The notes under the pieces are model-generated. The model had not been told where the DNA came from, did not search any database, and saw only the letters and a list, made by a program, of their open reading frames with translations. A program made the translations under genes and the position numbers. A stretch of DNA of 32,243 nt from Nautiliaceae bacterium (lineage in GTDB: Bacteria; Campylobacterota; Campylobacteria; Campylobacterales; Nautiliaceae): the NCBI GenBank assembly GCA_027063865.1, contig JAMOQT010000057.1:1-32243 (forward strand), read 5' to 3'. Positions 9,770 through 19,520 of the stretch are shown here, piece by piece (position 1 is the stretch's first letter; the number at the start of each line of letters is the position of its first letter).

Positions 9770-10140
9770 TGGGAAAGATATTAGTGGTTGATGACTCTTC
9801 AACAATGAGAAGGATTATAGTCAATACTCTTGCAAGACTTGGATTTAAAGATACTATTCAGGCGGCTGACGGGGTAGAAGCTTGGGAAGCTTATCAGGCT
9901 AATAAAGATGATATAGACGCAATTATTACCGACTGGAACATGCCGAATATGAACGGACTTGAATTCGTTATAAAAGTAAGGGAAGTTGATCAGAAAACAC
10001 CTATAATTATGGTTACTACCGAAGGCGGTAAAAAAGAGGTAATCACCGCACTCAAAGCCGGTGTTAACAACTATATTGTAAAACCTTTTACGCCACAGGT
10101 TTTAAAAGAAAAACTTCAAGCGGTACTTGGTAGCAAATGA
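9769..10140 (+). CDS. cheY: Chemotaxis response regulator CheY
   Basis: [26 protein letters not shown]...IITDWNMPNMNGLEFV...VTTEGGKKEVITALKAGVNNYIVKPFTP, a single receiver domain. Confidence 0.93.
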   Translation: MGKILVVDDSSTMRRIIVNTLARLGFKDTIQAADGVEAWEAYQANKDDIDAIITDWNMPNMNGLEFVIKVREVDQKTPIIMVTTEGGKKEVITALKAGVNNYIVKPFTPQVLKEKLQAVLGSK

Positions 10141-10958
10141 CGGACAGTTATTTTGAATTGAGTGTTGAGGTTTCGTCTTTTAAAGATGAAATTGAAAATT
10201 TTTTAATGGAGCGTTTTTATAACGGTATTGAAGAAAAAGGCAATACTCTTATTTTAAGAGGTGAGAGCGGTTTTGAGGATTTGATAGAAGAGTTGAACGG
10301 CTATGTAAAAGCTTTGGAAGAGATATTTAACACTAAAATAGAACTTAATATAAATGTAGAAAAAAAAGAGAGTAAAGACTGGATTAAAACATATCAGGAA
10401 TCCGTCAAACCCGTAGAAATTGATGAATTTTACATTCATCCCAGCTGGTATGAGCCGAAAAAGGATAAAATCAATATTTTAATAGACCCAGCCTTGGCTT
10501 TTGGAAGCGGTCATCACGAAACTACCAGAAGCTGTGTCAAGGCGATAAAAAAATATGTAAAAGAAAATGACACGTTATTGGATGTCGGATGCGGCAGCGG
10601 AATACTTGGTATTGTGGCAGGTAAGCTCGGGGCAAAAGTAGATGCTTGTGATACGGATGTTGTAGCAGTTGAAAGTGCGAGGGAAAACTTTAAATTAAAT
10701 AGTGTAAAATATGAAAACATATGGCACGGAAGCGCAAACGATACCGATAAAAAATATGACGTTGTCGTTGCAAATATTATTGCGGATGTGTTGGTTTTTA
10801 TAGCTAACGAACTTAAAAGCAGGGCAAAAAATTATTTGATTTTATCAGGGATAATAGATAAATATAAAGATAGGGTTTTAAAAAAATACGGTGATTTTGA
10901 ACTGATTGAAGAGATACCTCAAAACGAATGGGTTACATTAATTTTAAAAAGGAAATAA
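10137..10958 (+). CDS. prmA: Ribosomal protein L11 methyltransferase
   Basis: DPALAFGSGHHETTRSCVKAI...LLDVGCGSGILGIVAGKLGAKVDACDTD...VVVANIIADVL; PrmA motifs. Confidence 0.93.
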   Translation: MTDSYFELSVEVSSFKDEIENFLMERFYNGIEEKGNTLILRGESGFEDLIEELNGYVKALEEIFNTKIELNINVEKKESKDWIKTYQESVKPVEIDEFYIHPSWYEPKKDKINILIDPALAFGSGHHETTRSCVKAIKKYVKENDTLLDVGCGSGILGIVAGKLGAKVDACDTDVVAVESARENFKLNSVKYENIWHGSANDTDKKYDVVVANIIADVLVFIANELKSRAKNYLILSGIIDKYKDRVLKKYGDFELIEEIPQNEWVTLILKRK

Positions 10959-12914
10959 ATGGCACAAAAGAAAAACGACGATAATTTTTTTAATAACAAT
11001 CCCTTAATTTTATTTATAATTTTTGCAATGGTGATTATAGTAATATTCAGAAGTATAGCCCCTACCGCCACAAGCGAAGTTAATGCAATTGTTAATGGTC
11101 ATCAGCCGGTTATGCATTTGGCTTATTCAGATATTAAAAAACTTGCCGAAGAAAAAAAGCTTGAATATGTTGCAATAGGTAAAACAACTATCAAAGCAAA
11201 ATTAAAAGACGGAGTTATAATAACCGTCCCGAAAGTACCGGGTGATACCACTCTTATACCCATACTTGATAAAAACAATATTCCATACGGGGCGATGAAT
11301 GATAGCAATTGGTTAAATGATCTGATTTTCGGATGGATTATTCCAATATTTATATTTTTTGCCATATGGATGTTTTTGGCATCGCGTATGCAAAAAGGCA
11401 TGGGCGGTGTTTTAGGTGTAGGAAGTGCGAAAGGGCTTATAAAAAGTGAAAAACCTGATGTTAAATTTGATGACGTTGCGGGAAATGACGAAGCAAAAGA
11501 AGAAGTAAAAGAAATAGTCGATTTTCTTAAAAACCCGGAAAGATATATAGACCTAGGTGCAAAAATTCCAAAAGGTGTGTTGCTTGTAGGGCCTCCGGGG
11601 ACGGGTAAAACGCTTCTTGCAAAAGCCGTGGCGGGTGAAGCGGACGTCCCGTTTTTTGCGGTAAGCGGGAGCAGTTTTATAGAGATGTTTGTGGGTGTTG
11701 GTGCTGCAAGGGTTAGGGATTTGTTTATGCAGGCTAAAAAAGAGGCGCCGAGTATTATTTTTATCGACGAAATTGATGCGATAGGTAAAAGCAGGGCTGC
11801 AGGCGGAATGATGGGCGGAAATGATGAAAGGGAACAAACCCTTAATCAGCTTCTTGCAGAAATGGACGGATTTGATTCAAATGAGCCCGTAATAGTACTT
11901 GCAGCGACAAACAGGCCCGAAGTGCTTGATCCGGCACTTCTTAGACCCGGAAGGTTTGACAGACAGGTGCTTGTTGATAAACCCGATTTTGAAGGAAGGG
12001 TTCAGATTTTAGAAGTGCATGTTAAAAAGATTAAAGCAGGAAAAGATGTAGATTTAAGAGAAATTGCCAAAATGACAGCGGGTCTTGCGGGGGCTGATCT
12101 TGCAAACATTGTAAATGAAGCCGCTCTTCTTGCTGGTAGAAAAGGGAAAAAAGAAGTTAACCAAGAAGAATTTGTAGAAGCTGTTGAAAGACAGATAGCT
12201 GGACTTGAGAAAAAAAGCAGACGTTTAAACGAAAAAGATAAAAAAATTGTGGCTTACCATGAAAGCGGGCATGCGGTGATTGCCGAAATTACGCCGGAAG
12301 CCAGAAAAGTGAAAAAAGTTTCGATCGTCCCGAGGGGACTTGCAGCCCTCGGATATACTCTGAATTTACCTCAAGAAGATAAATATTTAATGCAAAAAAG
12401 CGAACTTATTGCAGAAGTTGATACGCTTCTTGGAGGAAGGGCAGCGGAAGAAGTGTTTATAGGTGAGATTTCCACGGGTGCCGGAAACGACCTTGAAAGA
12501 GCAACCGATATATTAAAATCAATGGTTATGATTTACGGAATGACCGATGTTGCCGGACTTATGGTTTTAGAAAAACAATCAAACAGATTTTTAGGCGGAG
12601 GATTTGCCCAGGTGAAAGAATATTCCGAAAAAATGCAGGAGGATGTTGACAAATTTATTAAAGAGACACTTTATGAGAGATACAAACACGTTAAAAACAA
12701 ACTAAAAGAATACTCGCCCGTAATTGAAAAAATGGTTAAAGAGTTATTTGAAAAAGAGGTTATTGATGGCGAGAGGGTAAGAGAGCTTATAAGAGAGTTT
12801 AAAGAAGGAATAGATGGGGAAAAGACAGGGAAGAGAGAAGAAAAAGATGAGGAAAAGACAGGGAAAATAAAAGGAAAATATGGAGAAAGTGATGAAGACG
12901 GAAATAATTCTTAA
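10959..12914 (+). CDS. ftsH: ATP-dependent zinc metalloprotease FtsH
   Basis: Two N-terminal TMs, Walker [19 protein letters not shown], Walker [12 protein letters not shown], zinc site HESGHAV. Confidence 0.97.
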   Translation: MAQKKNDDNFFNNNPLILFIIFAMVIIVIFRSIAPTATSEVNAIVNGHQPVMHLAYSDIKKLAEEKKLEYVAIGKTTIKAKLKDGVIITVPKVPGDTTLIPILDKNNIPYGAMNDSNWLNDLIFGWIIPIFIFFAIWMFLASRMQKGMGGVLGVGSAKGLIKSEKPDVKFDDVAGNDEAKEEVKEIVDFLKNPERYIDLGAKIPKGVLLVGPPGTGKTLLAKAVAGEADVPFFAVSGSSFIEMFVGVGAARVRDLFMQAKKEAPSIIFIDEIDAIGKSRAAGGMMGGNDEREQTLNQLLAEMDGFDSNEPVIVLAATNRPEVLDPALLRPGRFDRQVLVDKPDFEGRVQILEVHVKKIKAGKDVDLREIAKMTAGLAGADLANIVNEAALLAGRKGKKEVNQEEFVEAVERQIAGLEKKSRRLNEKDKKIVAYHESGHAVIAEITPEARKVKKVSIVPRGLAALGYTLNLPQEDKYLMQKSELIAEVDTLLGGRAAEEVFIGEISTGAGNDLERATDILKSMVMIYGMTDVAGLMVLEKQSNRFLGGGFAQVKEYSEKMQEDVDKFIKETLYERYKHVKNKLKEYSPVIEKMVKELFEKEVIDGERVRELIREFKEGIDGEKTGKREEKDEEKTGKIKGKYGESDEDGNNS

Positions 12915-13530
12915 AGAAGGGTATCCGTTTATCATTCCAAGCGGGGTTCTTTTTATTATTTCACTGCTTTTTCAGTTTAATCTGTTTTGGCAGCTTGTTT
13001 TTTTTGCCTTTTTTGCTTTTTTTGTTTATTTTTTCAGAAATCCGGAAAGAATTCCCGAAGATGAAAGCAAAGGGGCTGTTATTTCGCCGAGTGACGGTGA
13101 AATAATGGAAATTACACAAGCCGTTGCGCCTATTTTAAATAAAGAGATGATAAAAATTTCAATCAGACTTTCAATTTTTGACGTACACGTTCAAAGAAGC
13201 CCGATTGCCGGTGAAATAACAGCAAAAGAATACATACACGGGCTTTTTTTGTCTGTGGGAAACGAAAAAGCCAGTGAACTTAACGAGCAGCACAGGGTGC
13301 TTTTTTCAAACGGCGAAAAAGTTGTTGTTAATCAGATAGCCGGATTTATAACACGAAGAATAGTTGATTTCGGAGTGTTTGGAAGAGTGAAACTGGCTCA
13401 AAGATATGGAATAATAATGTTTGGAAGCCAGGTTGATTTATATGTTCCTAAAAATATAAAAATCAAAGTTACAGAATTTCAAAAAGTAAAAGCGGGTGAA
13501 AGTTTAATAGGGTTTTTGAATGAAAATTAA
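12892..13530 (+). CDS. Phosphatidylserine decarboxylase-related membrane protein (short PSD family)
   Basis: [21 protein letters not shown]...[12 protein letters not shown]...[15 protein letters not shown]...[16 protein letters not shown]. Lies between ftsH and pssA. ATG 12892 preferred over 12880; overlaps the ftsH 3' end. Confidence 0.82.
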   Translation: MKTEIILKEGYPFIIPSGVLFIISLLFQFNLFWQLVFFAFFAFFVYFFRNPERIPEDESKGAVISPSDGEIMEITQAVAPILNKEMIKISIRLSIFDVHVQRSPIAGEITAKEYIHGLFLSVGNEKASELNEQHRVLFSNGEKVVVNQIAGFITRRIVDFGVFGRVKLAQRYGIIMFGSQVDLYVPKNIKIKVTEFQKVKAGESLIGFLNEN

Positions 13531-14239
13531 ATTTGCTTATTTAATTCCTAATTTTTTTACGGCTTTAAGCGTGTTTTTCGGTGTTATGAGTGTAATTGCA
13601 TCATCACAGGGAAAATACGAGAAAGCGTTTATTTATATTGTGTTTTCTTTAATTGCGGACGGACTTGACGGCAGGGTTGCAAGGCTTACCAATACAACCA
13701 GCAAATTTGGAGTCGAGTTTGATTCGCTTGCCGATATTGTAGCATTTGGAGTGGCACCCGCTATGCTTTTGTTTTTTGCAATCGGTGAGCATTACGGAAG
13801 ATTCGGGGCGCTTGTAAGCGGTCTTTATGTGGTATTTGGGGCTATAAGGCTTGCTAGATTTAACGTAACCACCAATGAAAACGACCCGAGATATTTTATC
13901 GGTCTTCCAATTCCCACAGCCGCCGTCGTGCTTGGCAGTTGGGTAATGCTGGATGTAAAGTATAAAAGCGGAATTGATGTGTTTATATTAATTGGCGCTT
14001 TATTTTTAGGACTTTTAATGGTAAGTAATTTCAGGTACCCAAGTTTTAAAAAGATAGATTTAAACAAAAACATTGCACTGAAGGTATTAATTGTAATAAT
14101 TATTATCGCATCGTTTATTTATTTGTATCCGGTGGAGTCTTTGGCGTCAATATTGACTATTTATGCTTTTTACGGAATGTTTAGAGGAATAAAAGGGTAT
14201 ATGAAAGCAGTGAGGAAAGTGAAAAGTGAAAGAAGGTGA
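13520..14239 (+). CDS. pssA: CDP-diacylglycerol--serine O-phosphatidyltransferase
   Basis: CDP-alcohol phosphatidyltransferase motif DGLDGRVARLTNTTSKFGVEFDSLADIVAFGVAP; multiple TMs. Confidence 0.95.
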   Translation: MKIKFAYLIPNFFTALSVFFGVMSVIASSQGKYEKAFIYIVFSLIADGLDGRVARLTNTTSKFGVEFDSLADIVAFGVAPAMLLFFAIGEHYGRFGALVSGLYVVFGAIRLARFNVTTNENDPRYFIGLPIPTAAVVLGSWVMLDVKYKSGIDVFILIGALFLGLLMVSNFRYPSFKKIDLNKNIALKVLIVIIIIASFIYLYPVESLASILTIYAFYGMFRGIKGYMKAVRKVKSERR

Positions 14240-14262
14240 AAGAAGGTAAGAAGTATTAAGAA

Positions 14263-14339
14263 TGGAGAATTGAGAATTGAGAAATTGCCAATTTCCAAGT
14301 GAAAAGTGGAAAGCGAAAAATGGAGAATTTAGAATTGAA
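14263..14339. repeat. 7-nt-register array of 11 degenerate heptamers (TGGAGAA, TTGAGAA x2, ATTGCCA, ATTTCCA, AGTGAAA, AGTGGAA, AGCGAAA, AATGGAG, AATTTAG, AATTGAA)
   Basis: Counted directly. The register can be extended upstream with weaker units into the last pssA codons (about 14214). Confidence 0.75.
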
Positions 14340-14346
14340 AAAACAA

Positions 14347-14363
14347 AAAACGGAAACCGTTTT
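14347..14363 (+). terminator. Possible terminator hairpin AAAACGG-AAA-CCGTTTT downstream of pssA
   Basis: Perfect 7-bp inverted repeat with 3-nt loop ending in a short T run. Confidence 0.45.
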
Positions 14364-14407
14364 AACTAATACACCAATAAACTATAATACAATATTGTAT
14401 ATATTTT

Positions 14408-14442
14408 GCTTTTAGCATTCGACTTTGAGCTTTTGGCTTTAT
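14408..14442 (+). repeat. 7-nt-register array GCTTTTA GCATTCG ACTTTGA GCTTTTG GCTTTAT upstream of leuA
   Basis: Five heptamers in one register, ending 10 nt before TATAAT at 14453-14458. Confidence 0.75.
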
Positions 14443-14452
14443 TTAAAAATGG

Positions 14453-14458
14453 TATAAT
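14453..14458 (+). promoter_or_regulatory. Candidate -10 box (TATAAT) for leuA
   Basis: GGTATAATAAAAT 27 nt upstream of the leuA start, directly after the heptamer array. Confidence 0.5.
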
Positions 14459-14484
14459 AAAATTATAAAATATAAAGGATTTCC

Positions 14485-16035
14485 ATGGAAATGGTAAAAA
14501 TTTTTGATACTACACTAAGAGACGGAGAGCAGAGTCCGGGCGCTTCTATGACAATAGAAGAAAAAATAAAAGTTGCCCGCCAGCTTGAAAAATTAAAAGT
14601 GGATATTATAGAAGCCGGATTTGCCGCCGCAAGTCCCGGTGATTTTGAGGCTATTAACAATATCGCAAAAGAAGTGAGCGAAAGTACGGTGTGTTCGCTT
14701 GCGAGGGCGGTGGAAAAAGATATAAAAGCGGCAGCCGATGCAATTGCACCTGCAAAACTTAAAAGAATTCATACGTTTATCGCCACCAGTCCGATTCACA
14801 TGGAATATAAACTAAGAATGTCACCGGATGAAGTAATAAAAAGAGCCGTTGATGCGGTAAAATATGCTAGAAGTTTTGTCGAAGATGTTGAATTTAGCTG
14901 TGAAGACGCCGGAAGAAGCGAAATGAGCTTTTTAAAAGAGATAATTTCAGCTGTTATTGAAGCGGGTGCGACAACTATAAATATTCCGGATACCGTGGGA
15001 TACAGGTTCCCTACCGAAATGGGAGCGATGATTAAAGAACTCACCGAGTATTTTCCAAAAGAAATAATTTTCAGCGTTCACTGTCATAACGACCTTGGAC
15101 TTGCCACGGCCAATTCACTTTACAGCGTACTTAACGGAGCTAGACAGGTAGAGTGTACTATTAACGGTCTTGGTGAGAGAGCCGGAAATGCGGCACTTGA
15201 AGAAATTGTAATGGCGATTAAAGTAAGAAGGGATTTGTTTGAGGGAATAGATACGAGAATCAATACAAAAGAAATTTATCCGACAAGCAGACTTGTCGCC
15301 AGTGTAACGGGAATTGAACCGCAGCCGAATAAAGCAATTGTTGGTAAAAATGCATTTGCCCATGAAAGCGGTATCCATCAGGACGGTGTGCTTAAACACA
15401 AAGAAACGTATGAAATTATGAAAGCCGAAGATATCGGGCTTGATATTAAGGATACAATTGTCCTTGGAAAACACAGCGGAAGGCATGCTTTTTCAAAAAA
15501 ACTTGAATCATTAGGCTTTAAATTAAATCAGGAAGAGTTAAACGAAGCATTTATGAAATTTAAAAAACTGGCCGATAAGAAAAAAGAAATTTATGATGAG
15601 GACATTATCGCAATTCTTAATGACACAATGGATTCAACGCCTAAAACTTACGAGCTTATTTCACTTCAGCTTAGCGACTGCAGTGATGGAATGCCAAGTG
15701 CGGCGGCGAAAATAAAATTTGAAGATAAAACATATGTGGATGCCGCAATAGGAGAGGGTACTATTGATGCTGTGTTTAAAGTAATAGACAGAATAAGCGG
15801 TATAAATGGAAGGCTTATGGATTATAAGGTTGAAGCGGTTAGTGAAGGAAAAGACGCTTTGGCGAAAGTTATGGTAAAAGTGATTTTTGATGAAGACAAA
15901 CCGGCGGTTATGGGACATGGACTCAGCATTGATACGATGCTTGCAAGTGCGAGGGCGTATATTAACGCACTTAACAATTATGTGCATATGAAAGATTTAT
16001 TAAGCAAAAAAATAAGCTATAAAGACAGTATATAA
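14485..16035 (+). CDS. leuA: 2-isopropylmalate synthase
   Basis: [29 protein letters not shown]...[14 protein letters not shown]...[14 protein letters not shown]...[12 protein letters not shown]; LeuA signatures. LeuA-type C-terminal domain. Confidence 0.96.
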   Translation: MEMVKIFDTTLRDGEQSPGASMTIEEKIKVARQLEKLKVDIIEAGFAAASPGDFEAINNIAKEVSESTVCSLARAVEKDIKAAADAIAPAKLKRIHTFIATSPIHMEYKLRMSPDEVIKRAVDAVKYARSFVEDVEFSCEDAGRSEMSFLKEIISAVIEAGATTINIPDTVGYRFPTEMGAMIKELTEYFPKEIIFSVHCHNDLGLATANSLYSVLNGARQVECTINGLGERAGNAALEEIVMAIKVRRDLFEGIDTRINTKEIYPTSRLVASVTGIEPQPNKAIVGKNAFAHESGIHQDGVLKHKETYEIMKAEDIGLDIKDTIVLGKHSGRHAFSKKLESLGFKLNQEELNEAFMKFKKLADKKKEIYDEDIIAILNDTMDSTPKTYELISLQLSDCSDGMPSAAAKIKFEDKTYVDAAIGEGTIDAVFKVIDRISGINGRLMDYKVEAVSEGKDALAKVMVKVIFDEDKPAVMGHGLSIDTMLASARAYINALNNYVHMKDLLSKKISYKDSI

Positions 16036-16301
16036 TGTTTGAGTTTGAATGGGATGAAAACAAATCTTTATCTAATAAAAAAAAGCATGGGATAGATTTT
16101 CAAGAAGCTACTGCTCTTTTTGAAAAAGGGATAAAAATCTATTTTGCAAAAGAGGTAAATAATGAAAAAAGATATTTAATATCTAATTTTTTAGACGGTA
16201 AGTGTTATTCTGCTATTTTTACTATAAGAAGCGGTAAAATTAGAATTATTAGTGTCAGAAGATGTAGAAAAGAAGAAAAACAAAGGATTTCAAATGATTA
16301 G
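16035..16301 (+). CDS. brnT: BrnT family type II toxin
   Basis: [32 protein letters not shown]...RYLISNFLDGKCYSAIFTIRSGKIRIISVRRCRKEE; BrnT pattern (WDExK...KHGIdFexA...RiIsaRrar). Confidence 0.88.
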   Translation: MFEFEWDENKSLSNKKKHGIDFQEATALFEKGIKIYFAKEVNNEKRYLISNFLDGKCYSAIFTIRSGKIRIISVRRCRKEEKQRISND

Positions 16302-16521
16302 TGCCGAAGAATTTGACAGAAAATTTGACGACGGTGAAAGTATAGATGAATATTTGGATTTGCAAAATCCTATTTTGTTAGAAGAACTAGCAGAATATAA
16401 AGTAACTATTAATCTTTCTAAAGAAATGAAAGAAAAGCTAGTAAATATGTCTAAAAGGTTAAATTTGAGTTTTGAAGATACGATAAAAGCTCTTTTAGCT
16501 AAAGAAGTCGGGTTAATTTAA
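16294..16521 (+). CDS. Antitoxin partner of BrnT (BrnA/CopG-like)
   Basis: MISAEEFDRKFDDGESIDEYLDLQNPILLEELAEYKVTINLSKEMKEKLVNMSKRLNLSFEDTIKALLAKEVGLI; overlaps the brnT 3' end. ATG 16294 preferred over the listed GTG 16252. Confidence 0.75.
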   Translation: MISAEEFDRKFDDGESIDEYLDLQNPILLEELAEYKVTINLSKEMKEKLVNMSKRLNLSFEDTIKALLAKEVGLI

Positions 16522-16530
16522 AGGATGTAA

Positions 16531-17925
16531 ATGCTAAAAGTAGCAATATTAGGAAAACCGAACGTCGGTAAAAGTTCTCTTTTTAACAGGATTTTAAGAG
16601 TCCGCGACGCAATTGTCAGTGAAAAGGCAGGGACTACGCGGGATGTAAAAAAAAGGGAAGTAAGTCTTGATGACGATTTAGAGGAAATTGTTTTACTTGA
16701 TACCGGAGGACTTGAAGATAGAGATGAACTTTTTGACAAAGTTAAGCAAAAAGCGCTTGAAGTGGCTAAAGAGGCTGATTTAATACTTTATATGGTTGAC
16801 GGTAAAACTATTCCCGATGAAGAGGAAATTAAATATTTCAGAAGTCTGCAGAAGTTAAAAAAACATATTATTTTGGTAGTTAATAAAATCGATAACGACA
16901 AAATGATGGAAAAGGTATATGATTTTTACGAACTCGGAGCGGATGAAATTTATCCTATATCGGTGGCACACAACAGAGGTGTGGGAAAACTTATTGAAAG
17001 AATTAAAAAATTCGTTCCTAAAAAACCCAAAACATTTGAAGTAAGCGAGTTTGAACAGGAAATTCCGCTTGAGGATCTTTTGATGGGCGAAGAAAATGAA
17101 GAAAATCTTGAAGAGCTTAAAGAAATAAAAGTCGCAATTGTAGGGCGAGTGAATGTGGGTAAAAGTTCTCTTTTAAATGCACTTGTCGGAGAAGATAGGG
17201 CTATTGTAAGCGATATAGACGGTACAACCATCGATCCGATTGATGAGAGTATCTGGCATGAAGGGTGGAATATCACATTTGTGGATACCGCAGGGATAAG
17301 AAGAAGAAGCAAAATTAAAGATATTGAAAAATACGCGCTTTTAAGAACCGAAAAAGTTTTAGAAGAGGCGGATATTGCCATTTTGGTAATTGACGCAAAA
17401 GAAGGAATAGTCGAACTTGACGAAAAAATCGGAGGACTTATCGACAAACACAAAAACGGTGTAATTATAGTCGCTAATAAATGGGATGAAAACGCCGAAG
17501 AATTTCATAAATTCAGAAAAGAAGTTTATTACAGATTCAAATATCTCTATTTTGCTCCGTTTTTGGCTGTCAGTGCGAAAACAGGCAGAAATATTGATAA
17601 ACTAAAAGATGAAATTATCAGGGTTTATAAAAACTATTCAAAAAGAATCCCGACTGCAACACTTAACAAATGGATAGAAGAAGCTACAATAAGACACCAT
17701 CTTCCGACGGATATCGGAGGCAAAGAGGTCAAAATTTATTATGCAACGCAGTATAAAACAAAACCTCCTACAATTGCGCTTGTTATGAATAGAAATAAAT
17801 TGCATTTCTCTTACAGGAGATATTTGGTAAACTTTCTTAGAAAAAAAGAGGATTTTACAGGTACGCCCATAGTTTTTGTTGCAAGAAAAAAGGGTGAAAA
17901 AAATGAATATCAAACACAGGAGTAA
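16531..17925 (+). CDS. der: Ribosome biogenesis GTPase Der (EngA)
   Basis: Two tandem G domains: GKPNVGKSSLFNRI...DTGG...NKID and GRVNVGKSSLLNALVG...DTAG...NKWD. Confidence 0.96.
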   Translation: MLKVAILGKPNVGKSSLFNRILRVRDAIVSEKAGTTRDVKKREVSLDDDLEEIVLLDTGGLEDRDELFDKVKQKALEVAKEADLILYMVDGKTIPDEEEIKYFRSLQKLKKHIILVVNKIDNDKMMEKVYDFYELGADEIYPISVAHNRGVGKLIERIKKFVPKKPKTFEVSEFEQEIPLEDLLMGEENEENLEELKEIKVAIVGRVNVGKSSLLNALVGEDRAIVSDIDGTTIDPIDESIWHEGWNITFVDTAGIRRRSKIKDIEKYALLRTEKVLEEADIAILVIDAKEGIVELDEKIGGLIDKHKNGVIIVANKWDENAEEFHKFRKEVYYRFKYLYFAPFLAVSAKTGRNIDKLKDEIIRVYKNYSKRIPTATLNKWIEEATIRHHLPTDIGGKEVKIYYATQYKTKPPTIALVMNRNKLHFSYRRYLVNFLRKKEDFTGTPIVFVARKKGEKNEYQTQE

Positions 17926-18901
17926 AGTTTTGAGAGTAGTTAGTGGAATGAGACCGACAGGAAATTTACATTTGGGGCATTATATAGGTGTACTTAAAAA
18001 CTGGCTTAAGTTGCAAGAAAGTTATGATACGTTTTATTTTGTGGCGGACTGGCATGCGTTATCTACTAAATACGATGAAGGGCTTGATTTAAAAGATTTA
18101 ACTCTCGAGCTTGTAAAAGAGTGGGTAGCGTGCGGGATTGATCCTCAAAAATCGACTATTTTTGTCCAAAGCGACATTAAAGAACACGCAGAGCTTTATC
18201 TGATTTTGAATATGATAACGCCGGTTAGCTGGCTTGAGAGAAACCCTACATACAAAGACGCTATGGCTCAGGTTGAATACAAAGACAAAAACAATGCGGG
18301 ATTTTTAACATATCCTGTATTGCAGACCGCCGATATTATTATGTATGATGCAAATTACGTACCGATCGGGGAAGACCAAAAACCCCACCTTGAAATTGCA
18401 AGGGAGATTGTAAGAAGATTTCATTATCTTTTCAAAAAAGAAAATGTGTTTGTAGAACCAAAAGAACTTTTAACGGAAATGCCGCGTCTTCCAGGGCTTG
18501 ACGGCAGAAAAATGTCTAAAAGTTACAATAACGCAATATATCTTGACGAAACAAGCGAAGACATCTGGAGTAAAGTGCGTCAGGCAAAAACCGACCCGGC
18601 AAGAATTAAAAAAACAGACCCGGGTCATCCTGAAGTTTGCATAGTTTTTGAATATCATAAAGCTTTTTCCAATGAAGAAGAAATTAAAGAAATAGAAAAC
18701 GCATGCAAAGCAGGAAATATCGGATGTGTGGAGTGTAAAAAAAGATGTGCGGCTAATATCGAAAAAATCGTATCTCCAATAAGAGAAAAAAAAGCCTCTT
18801 TAAAAGATGATGAAATTTTGGATATAATTAATGAAGGTAAAAGAAAAGCAAAAGAACTTGCATCTAAAAAAATGGAAGAAGTTAATAAGGTTATTTTTTG
18901 A
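17903..18901 (+). CDS. trpS: Tryptophan--tRNA ligase
   Basis: RVVSGMRPTGNLHLGHYIGVLKNW (HIGH-like) and GLDGRKMSKSYNNAI (KMSKS). ATG 17903 preferred over the listed 17876; overlaps the der end. Confidence 0.95.
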   Translation: MNIKHRSKVLRVVSGMRPTGNLHLGHYIGVLKNWLKLQESYDTFYFVADWHALSTKYDEGLDLKDLTLELVKEWVACGIDPQKSTIFVQSDIKEHAELYLILNMITPVSWLERNPTYKDAMAQVEYKDKNNAGFLTYPVLQTADIIMYDANYVPIGEDQKPHLEIAREIVRRFHYLFKKENVFVEPKELLTEMPRLPGLDGRKMSKSYNNAIYLDETSEDIWSKVRQAKTDPARIKKTDPGHPEVCIVFEYHKAFSNEEEIKEIENACKAGNIGCVECKKRCAANIEKIVSPIREKKASLKDDEILDIINEGKRKAKELASKKMEEVNKVIF

Positions 18902-19137
18902 GTAAAGAAGGGATTAGAGAAAGGATAAATGATTTAAGGGAAATTTTAAAAGGGTTAATTACATTGATAATAGGTTTAGTAAGTGGAGAAGTTTTTTTAG
19001 TTTATCAAATTTTAAATAAAAAAATAGCAGTTTTTAATATATTTGTAGTGTTGGTAGGAATATTGATTTTATTTTTATTTTTGATATGGGGAAAATTTTT
19101 ATGGAATATAATAGATGAATATGAAAGGAAATTGTAA
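18898..19137 (+). CDS. Small two-TM membrane protein, putative paralog of the split ORF at 8061-8293
   Basis: MSKEGIRERINDLREILKGLITLIIGLVSGEVFLVYQILNKKIAVFNIFVVLVGILILFLFLIWGKFLWNIIDEYERKL; TTG start overlapping the trpS stop. Confidence 0.6.
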   Translation: MSKEGIRERINDLREILKGLITLIIGLVSGEVFLVYQILNKKIAVFNIFVVLVGILILFLFLIWGKFLWNIIDEYERKL

Positions 19138-19277
19138 TGGATTTAAATATAGTAGTTGGTTTTATAGGAGTGTTTTTAGTAGGAGGGGCTATAGTATATG
19201 TAGGATATACTTTTACAAAAATGGCTCAAGAATCATTAAATAGATTAAAAAAAGATGAATTAAAAAAAGTAACTTAA
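19137..19277 (+). CDS. Small single-TM protein (46 aa)
   Basis: MDLNIVVGFIGVFLVGGAIVYVGYTFTKMAQESLNRLKKDELKKVT*; TAATG overlap with the previous ORF. Below the ORF-track length cut-off. Confidence 0.55.
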   Translation: MDLNIVVGFIGVFLVGGAIVYVGYTFTKMAQESLNRLKKDELKKVT

Positions 19278-19286
19278 AGGAGAGGA

Positions 19287-19520
19287 ATGAAAAGCAAAAA
19301 ATTTGTATGCGGTGAGAGACTGCAGAGATTTTTAATGGCGTTTATGATGATTGTTGTCCTGATGTTGCTAGCTAACGGTGCTACGACAATCGCACTTGCG
19401 CTTTTGGCTTTTTTGGCTATTATGCTATTTATTTACGGAGTGTTTGATTTTTGTCCTAGTACGTGGATGTTAAATAAACTATTTGGCAGTTGTTACTGCG
19501 AATGCAAAGAGGAGGAATAA
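19287..19520 (+). CDS. DUF2892-like (YgaP-type) inner membrane protein
   Basis: Two hydrophobic helices and MKSKKFVCGERLQRFLMAF...LFIYGVFDFCPSTWMLNKLFGSCYCECKEEE; Cys-rich tail resembling DUF2892 proteins. Confidence 0.65.
   Translation: MKSKKFVCGERLQRFLMAFMMIVVLMLLANGATTIALALLAFLAIMLFIYGVFDFCPSTWMLNKLFGSCYCECKEEE

Noticed and set aside
13520-14239. Possible tRNA or small RNA in the pssA-leuA gap
   Set aside because: No cloverleaf or CCA-like arrangement found; the gap is explained by heptamer arrays and a short terminator-like hairpin.
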